Shown here: positions 57,905 to 64,000 of the stretch, piece by piece | Numbering within the stretch: position 1 is the stretch's first letter | Layout of the letters: each line of letters opens with the position of its first letter | Source: Molossus alvarezi | Taxonomy: Eukaryota; Chordata; Mammalia; Chiroptera; Molossidae | NCBI GenBank assembly: GCA_037176705.1 | Contig: CM073895.1 | Span: 4,693,051 to 4,757,050 of the forward strand | Length of the DNA: 64,000 nt | Direction: 5' to 3' | Translations under genes and position numbers: made by a program | Notes under the pieces: generated by a model | What the model was told of the DNA's origin: nothing | The model's input: the letters and a program-made list of their open reading frames with translations, nothing else | Database searches by the model: none

Positions 57905-58150
57905 TTCTCCTTTTTGAATTGAGATATGCAGTAATTCCTATACCATACAATGCACCCCTTTAAAGTGTGCAGGTCTGGGCTCTGTCACTTGGCACAAGGT
58001 TTCCAAGGCTGTTCCATGTGGTAGTGTCCATACATCAAGCACTGTATTCCTTTGTGTGGCCGGATTACACTCCATTGTTTGGACGGACCACACTTTGTTT
58101 GTGTTTTCATGAGTTGATTTCTCCCACTTTTAAAACTTATTTCCTTTTTT
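57905..58150 (-). mobile_element. Old LINE-1 3' UTR with internal loss
   Basis: 'ttgaattgagatatgcagta', 'caatgcacccctttaaagtg' and, after a gap in the consensus, 'caaggctgttccatgtggta' and 'cacactttgtttgtgttttc' follow the minus-strand L1 3' UTR. The part on 'cagtggtttttagtatattcac' is missing. A SINE follows at 58151 and L1-like text resumes briefly after 58415. Confidence 0.7.
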
Positions 58151-58414
58151 TGTTTGTTTGTTAATCCTCACCCGAGGATATTTTTGCCATTGATTTATTT
58201 GAGAGTGCATGGAAGGGAGGGAGGGAGGGAGGGAGGGAGGGGGAGAGAAATATCCATGTGAGAGAGACACATGGATTGGTCACCTTCTGCAGGACCCTGA
58301 CCAGGGCTGGGATCAAACCTGCAACCCAGGTATGTGCCCTTGACTGGGAATCAAACCCAAGACCCTTTGGTTTATGGGCCAATGTTCTAACCACTGAGCA
58401 ACACCAGCCAGGGC
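58151..58414 (-). mobile_element. VES-type bat SINE, copy 12
   Basis: The hairpin ATCCTC-ACCC-GAGGAT is perfect at 58164-58179. A (GGGA)n run lies in the middle. The flanks around 58138-58150 and 58415-58428 share ATTTCCTTTTT, consistent with a target duplication. The minus strand starts GCCCTGGCTGGTGTTGCTCA. Confidence 0.93.
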
Positions 58415-58429
58415 CACATTTCCTTTTTC

Positions 58430-58974
58430 ATTTTAAAAGATACTCATGAAAAAGCTCACGGTTGAGCCCGTTGGAGCCAAGGCGAGTTTTTCTGGGTGGA
58501 GGCAGAAGCAGTGTGGGAAGGGCTGGTGCGGAAATGACTCCCTTTGGAGAGACCCAGCTGATTCTTTGCCCTCTGGCCTCCCTGAGGGGCTCAGCGGGAG
58601 GTCGGCTGCCTTTGACCTCCATCGATGTTGGGGTGGGGGGCTTTGCTGCTTGTCATCAGAGAGCTTTCTGTATTGAAGGGGACCCTCAGCCTGTACCTCC
58701 AGGGTTTCCTGGGGGTATCGGTGTGGCGAGGGCTCTGGAGCAGCTTGGATTGGTCTGCCTGCCCCCGCCTCGGTCCCTCCTCCCCACAAGCTGCAGTCTC
58801 ATGGGGCAGTCACCACTTTGAAGGTCTGGGCTGAGTCGGCTGAGGAGGGGCAGCCATTATGCATTTCATACACGGTCCGTGTTCTGCTGACCTCGGAGGG
58901 CAACCATGGCGGAGGCACAGAGGGCATCTTTCTGGGCTAGATTTGGGGAGGGTCTTCGGGCAGGGTGTGAAATC
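58430..58974. other. Non-coding DNA
   Basis: No gene or repeat is recognised after the first few bases. Confidence 0.4.
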
Positions 58975-59185
58975 AGAATGTCCTATTTTCTTTCTCCCAG
59001 AAAATCAGGAGGATCCCTGGGTGACTCAGCTCTTAGTCTTAATTATGCTGCTATGTAAATATTTTGAGGTCTCTTGGTTTTCTCGCTTGGCATTATATCA
59101 CCATTAATAACTAGAGGGCACAGTATAAATATGCAAACTAATAACAATGCTTTAACTCAAAGAGCATCGATAAATTGTCAAACAG
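58975..59185. promoter_or_regulatory. Candidate conserved non-coding element
   Basis: The block has TTAGTCTTAATTATGCTGC, ATATCACCATTAATAACTAG and ATATGCAAACTAATAACAAT. ATGCAAA and TAAT cores are dense and there is no recognised repeat. The regulatory reading is inference. Confidence 0.5.
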
Positions 59186-59459
59186 CCTGAAGCACTCGGC
59201 AGCTCGTTCCCTTTGCTGCCTAGACCTACCCCCTCCTGAATCATGGAACCCAGGCGCCCCCCCCCCATGGCCCTCTCAGGAGCAGCTGGCTGCCCGCTTT
59301 GTGTGCCTGGGGAAGTGATGTCCTGCGGCTCAGCGTGTTCTCCAGGGTCTAGGACTCTCCCGAGGAAGCGGGCTGTGCCGGGTCTTTGCTGGGACAAGAT
59401 CAGAAATAAAGGCAGGAGGGATGGCCCTTGGTTAGCTCCCCATCCGGGTTAAGTTGGAA

Positions 59460-59905
59460 AGGTCACAGAGGTCGGGTGGACACTGCCTGAGTTCCTGTCC
59501 CAGCTCCCCCCAGTGAACGTGGCCTTGGGAAGGTATGTCAGCTTCTTCATCTGAGCCATTAATTTGACAAATATCACTGCATACCGACCGCGTGCCTACC
59601 GTGGGCCAGGCGCTGTGCTGGGACGTGGGCGCGGTCCTTGCCCTCTTGGAGCTGCTGGTGGAGACACAGGGGCAAGCAGGCACTGAAGTGTGTGTGATCA
59701 GCATGCCTGCCGGTCGGGTAGCGGGTCTATATCTAGCCCAGTCCTGGTGGGCAGGGAGGATCCTGGGGGGGTGCTATCAAAGTGGAGACCTGAGGGTGAA
59801 TTGGAGACACCCTGGCAGAGGAAGTGGATGGTGCAGGGAAGAGCATGCCAGGCAGAGGGAACAGAACGCGCAGTGGCTTTGAGGAGAGAACGCAGGGAGT
59901 AAGTG
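59460..59905 (-). repeat. MIR and LINE-2 fragments
   Basis: 59460-59560 matches a minus-strand MIR ('gttcctgtcccagctccccc', 'acgtggccttgggaaggtat'). 59565-59905 matches a minus-strand L2 3' region: 'gcctaccgtgggccaggcgc', 'gtccttgccctcttggagct' and 'catgccaggcagagggaaca' in order. Confidence 0.7.
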
Positions 59906-60991
59906 CTGCAGTGCGGGCCGCCCCAGCCGCCTCATCTGCTGCCCAGTGCGCTGCAGCCGCAGCTGAGCTAAATCAGGCAGCTTCTGAACGGGGTGCAGGT
60001 CACCAGCCTGAGCTCGGGGGCTGGGCAGGAAGGAGGGGTGTGTGACTGTGGAGGCGGCAGCGGAATGCACGTGACGGGGGAGCCAGCCTGGGGTCGGGAC
60101 ACCTCGGGAGTGAGCGGAGGAGGTATGGAAAATGCCGGCTGAGTCCTGGTCTACGGCTGCCAGTCACCCCACAGCCTGGCGCCCCCTCGCCTGGAAACAG
60201 GCTGATCACACCTGCTCTGGGACTGTGCTGAGGCTGAGCAGTGCTGATGTAAGTGGTACCACGTGAGAGGAGCTTTTTTTTTTTAACACATGCTCAAGGC
60301 CATTCCCTAGCCCCCCAGTTTCTGTGCACGGAGACAAGCCGTATTCCCAGTTCCTGTGTAACATTGGAGTAACTTCAACTCAGTATGTTTCTGTGCTTTT
60401 CCTAGGGCATGTGTGATGTATGTGTATAAAATATATAGTATATATAATGTTTATGTATTTAACACAACACATGTAAATATATATACACAATATTTGTTTA
60501 TAGAACACAGTCTCTTTTCCAATTATGCTTGTGTTGTAGCCACTTCATCTCCCACTCTGCTTTCTCTCGACCCTCTTCAGTGCTCTGTGGTTGCTGTTTC
60601 CTGACTGCTGGCCCTTCTCGGCCTTGACCCGTGTGTCCGGTTCTGCGTTCAGCAGTGTCTTTTGCTTTGTGTGTTGCTTCCAGCTTGGCCTTCATTTCTA
60701 TTGTGACCTTTTTTATTTTTTATCTCTGCTCCTTTTCTGAGTTCTAAGAGCTAATGCTTTAATCTTTTATTATCTCCTCTATTGCCCCTTTGTTCTCTTG
60801 TTTTATCACGGTGCTTATTTCATTGAATTATTTTGGATAGTATTTTATTGTGACTTTTTTTCTGTTGGGTGCTTTTATGAGCCTTTTGTTTTCCCTGCTC
60901 CCTGCACTTTTTAAATGTAAATGATCTTTTGTGGGTCCTGGAATGGTTCCTTTTTGTCTAGTGCTCATCTTTGAATGAGGTGAGCATATTC
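59906..60991. other. Non-coding DNA; AT-rich from 60270
   Basis: 60270-60500 holds TATATA and ATGT runs without a clear family. 60540-60960 is T-rich ('ctgctccttttctgagttct') and may be an old repeat I cannot name. No gene is supported. Confidence 0.4.
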
Positions 60992-61433
60992 TGTTTTTTG
61001 TTTTTGTTTTTTAATTCCCATTCCCCCACCCCATACCCTCTGGCAACCATCTGCTTGTTTTCTGTATCTATGGGTCTGTTCCTTTTGTTTTGTTTATTCA
61101 TTTATTTATTTATTTATTTATTTTAGATTCCACATATAAGTGAGACCATATGGTATTTGCCTTTGTCTGACTTATTTCACTTAATATAATGCCCTCTCTA
61201 TTCATCCATGTTGTTGCAAATGGCAAGATTTCCATTTATATTGCTGAATAGTATTCCACTGTATGTAAGTACCACAGCTTCTATATTCATCTATCAATGG
61301 ACACCTAGGTTGTTTTCATACCTGCTAGTAATGCTGCAGTGAACATAGGGGTGCATATATCCTTGCGAATTAATGTTTTGTTTTCTTTGAACAAATACCC
61401 AGAAATGGAACTGCTGAGTCACATAGCAGCTCT

Positions 61434-61699
61434 CTTTTTCTATTTTTTAATTAAAATAAATAAATAAATGTTTTTTTAAATCCTCACCCGAGGATATTTT
61501 TCCATTTATCTTCAAATTGAGTGTGGTGGTGGGGGAGATAGAGAGAAACATCAATGTGATAGCGGCACATGACTTCGCTGCCTCCCACATGACCCCAACC
61601 AGTTACTGGACTGCAACTGAGGTACATGCCCTTGACCGTAGCTGAAGCTGAGACTCTATGCAGGGCTATGCTCTAACCGCTGAGCCACACCAGCCAGCG
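61434..61699 (-). mobile_element. VES-type bat SINE, copy 13, in L1
   Basis: The flank CACATAGCAGCTCT is exact at 61420-61433 and 61700-61713. The hairpin ATCCTC-ACCC-GAGGAT is perfect (61480-61495), but between it and the left flank lie about 46 bases rich in T and TAAA, a grown A-tail. Confidence 0.96.
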
Positions 61700-61744
61700 C
61701 ACATAGCAGCTCTATTTTTAACTTTTTGAGGAAACTCCATAGTG

Positions 61745-61970
61745 GATATTTTTCCATTTTTTTGTACAGATAAAGTGGGAGGGAGAGAGAGGAAGGAGAG
61801 AGAGAGAGAAACATTGACATGAAGGGACACATCGAGTGGCTGCCACCCGCACGACCAACCAGGGCCGGGGACAAACTGCAACCGAAGTACGTGCCCTTAG
61901 CGGGAACTGAACCCAGGTCTCTCCGGACCGCAGGCCGACGCTCTAACCGCTGAGCCAAACTGGCCAGGGC
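61745..61970 (-). mobile_element. VES-type bat SINE, copy 14, in L1
   Basis: The minus strand starts GCCCTGGCCAGTTTGGCTCA. The 3' end with poly(A) and hairpin is missing, so it ends at about GGATATTTTTCC. The L1 text around it (ACTCCATAGTGG then GACTGCACC) lacks a few bases, which suggests a deletion with or after insertion. Confidence 0.88.
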
Positions 61971-63650
61971 GACTGCACCAATTTAAAATCCCACGAACAG
62001 TGCATGAGGGCTCCCTTTTCTCTACATCCTCACTCGCACTTGGTATTTATTTATTGATGATAACCATTCTGATGAGTGTGAGATGATATCTCATTGTGTT
62101 TTTGATTTGCATTTTCCTAATAGTTAGTGATGTTGAGCATCTTCTCATATGTCTGTTGGCCATCTGTGTCGTCTTGGGAGAAATGTCTGTTCAGGTCCTC
62201 TGTTCATTTTAAATTGGATTTTTTTTTTTTTAGAGTTAAGTTGTATGAGTTCTTTATACAGTTTGGATATTAACTCTTTATGGGATGTATCATTTTCAAA
62301 TGATACATCCTCCATATCATTCTCCCATTCAGTAGGTTGTCTTTCATTTTTGATGGTTTTCTTTATGGTTTCAGATCTAACATTTAAGTTACTCATTTTG
62401 AGTTTATTTTTGTATACAGTGTAAGAAAGTAGCTCAATTTTGTTTTAATTTTGTATGTATCTGTCCTGTTTTGCTAGCATCACTTATTGAAGAGTCTGTA
62501 TTTACCCACTTGTCTATCTTTGCCTCCTTTGTGGTAGATTGACCGTACAAGTGAAGATTTATTTCTGGGCTCTCAAGTCTGTTCCATTGATCTATATGTT
62601 TTATGTCAGCACCATACTCTTGATTTTTGTAGCTTTGTAGTATAGTTTAATACCAGGGAGCATGATACCTCCCACTTTGTTTTTCTTCAAAATTTCTTTG
62701 GTTATTTGGGGTCTTTGTGGTTACAAATGAACTACTCGGGGGTCTTTGTGGTTACATATAAACTTTAGGACTACTTTTTATAATTCTGAAAAGAATGTCA
62801 CTGGTGTTTTGATAGGGATTGAATTGAATCTGTATATTGCTTTAGGTAATAAGGACATTGTAACAACATTAATTCTTCCAAGCATGAGCAAGGTATAGTC
62901 TTCCATTTATTTTTATCTTCTTCAATGTCTTAGACTTTTTAGAGTATAGGTCTTTCACCTCTTTGCTTAAATTTATTCCTAGTTATTTGATACTTTTTGA
63001 TGCAATTGCAATGGGATTGTTTTTCTTACTTTCTTCTAGTTTTTTGTTATTGATGTACAGAAATGCAAGACATATCTGTATACTGAGTCTGTATTCTGCA
63101 GCTTTACTGAAGTCATGCTACCTATTAGTCCTAACAGGTTTTTGGTGGAGTGTAGGGTTTTCTACATGTAGTATGTCATCTGCAAATTATGACAGTTGAA
63201 TAGAAGTGGCGGTAGCAGTGTCCTTGTCTTGCTACTCTTAGAGGAAAGGCTTTCAGCTTTTCACCACTGAGGATGATATTACCCGTGGGTTTCTCATATA
63301 TGGCCTTTATTATGTTGAGATGTTTTCCTTCTATGTGCTCGTTGTTGAGAGTTTTTATCACAAAATGATGTTGAATTTTGTTTCTTGAGGTAGACCCGTA
63401 TAGCTATGAACTCTGCTCTTAGAACTGCTTTTGTTGCATCCCAGAACTCTTGTAAAGTTGTTTTCGTTTTCATTTGTTTCAAGGTAGTTTTTGATTCTTG
63501 TTAGATCTCCTTTTTGATCCATTGATTGTTTAGTAGCATGTTGTGTAGACTCCACATATTTTGTGTTTTTTTTTCCCGTTTTCTTCCTGTAGTTGATTTC
63601 TAATTCCGTGCCCTTGTGGTTGGAGAAGATGCTTATTGCTTGCAGTCTTG

Positions 63651-64000
63651 GAAAAGAGGCCTTATGTAGACACAGGCTCTGTGTAGACTGTTTGTGCCAG
63701 GTGGTTTTGGTAGGTGGTAGGTGCCCACTGTGTGCTTAAGATGTCCCTGGCACTGGCCTTCCAAACTGGAGCAGCAGCTCTAGGAGGGGAGGCCAGGTGT
63801 GTGGGGTACTGCTCTGTTGATCCTGCTTGCTCCCTTTGTTTGGGCAGAAATGGGCACCTAGCTGGCAGGCCAGAACACCTGGACAGAGCCCCTGCCCACC
63901 GTGTGGAGGTGGACGGGGCATACACAACGGTGCTCACCTGCACCTCCAACCCTGGAGCATTCCCGCAGGCCAGGGAGAGCTGCCATGGTTCTCCGGTCTG
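63651..64000. other. Unassigned sequence at window end
   Basis: After the L1 text fades the composition becomes GC-rich. TGTAGAC recurs at 63665 and 63682. A minus-strand frame of 95 residues (63662-63949) is open but has no domain I recognise. It may be the start of another repeat cut by the window edge. Confidence 0.35.

Larger units (their letters stand above)
60992..63650 (-). mobile_element. LINE-1, minus strand, internally deleted
   Basis: The 3' UTR starts near 60992; a (TTTA)n run lies at 61098-61125. ORF2 C-terminal sequence follows rightwards, with the landmark 'tttcaccactgaggatgata' near 63258. At about 63380 it jumps to a much more 5' part of ORF2 ('gctcttagaactgcttttgt'), so several hundred bases are missing. 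SINEs at 61434 and 61745 interrupt it. Stops break every frame. Confidence 0.85.

Noticed and set aside
60992..63650. Active LINE-1
   Set aside because: It is internally deleted, 5' truncated, split by two SINEs and full of stops.
1..64000. Endogenous retrovirus
   Set aside because: I saw no paired LTRs, primer-binding site or gag/pol/env-like frame.

Overview
The window is nuclear DNA from a placental mammal, almost certainly a bat. At least fourteen tRNA-derived SINE copies share a head, an A box and B box, a pyrimidine-rich middle and an A-rich tail that match the chiropteran VES-type SINE family as I know it. They sit beside mammalian LINE-1, LINE-2, MIR and a Tigger-type DNA transposon. 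I cannot name the species or the host locus from sequence alone.

I find no protein-coding exon, RNA gene or promoter that I can support. The longest open frames lie inside tandem repeats whose strand happens to lack stop codons, inside decayed L1 copies, or in GC-rich DNA where stops are rare. The window is best read as intronic or intergenic, with a GC-rich background broken by AT-rich islands that look like conserved non-coding elements.

Layout. 1-2640: plain DNA with one exact inverted repeat. 2645-5765: two head-to-tail decayed plus-strand L1 3' ends, the first split by a SINE-in-SINE nest and the second by a Tigger-like element with a TA duplication. 5798-6043: a SINE with an exact target duplication. 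6060-25000: GC-rich DNA with ancient L2/MIR debris, three minisatellites (11745, 17537, 18585) and AT-rich islands. 25000-31740: L2, two SINEs, a GC-enriched old L1, a 15-bp minisatellite and an AT-rich island cluster near 30000-30640. 31747-35125: a CAT/CCC array beside a MIR and a TGAG/TGAA array starting at an L2 tail. 37665-41440: minus-strand L1s, an L2 and MIRs. 43838-45467: a 755-bp CCAT/CCAC array with higher-order duplications, then a 37-bp array. 46037-51074: four SINEs and a 36-bp repeat. 51615-52045: the strongest AT-rich island. 52730-57108: MIR, L2, a 57-bp array and a TG-rich array. 57355-64000: AT islands, more SINEs, and a 2.7-kb minus-strand L1 with an internal deletion, running into unexplained sequence.

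The most useful observations are a recurring TCCTC-N4-GAGGA hairpin at the SINE 3' end, several insertions that can be ordered in time by nesting and target duplications, the large arrays rooted in older repeats, and a strand bias of SINEs and L1s. I saw no novel multi-gene system and do not claim one.
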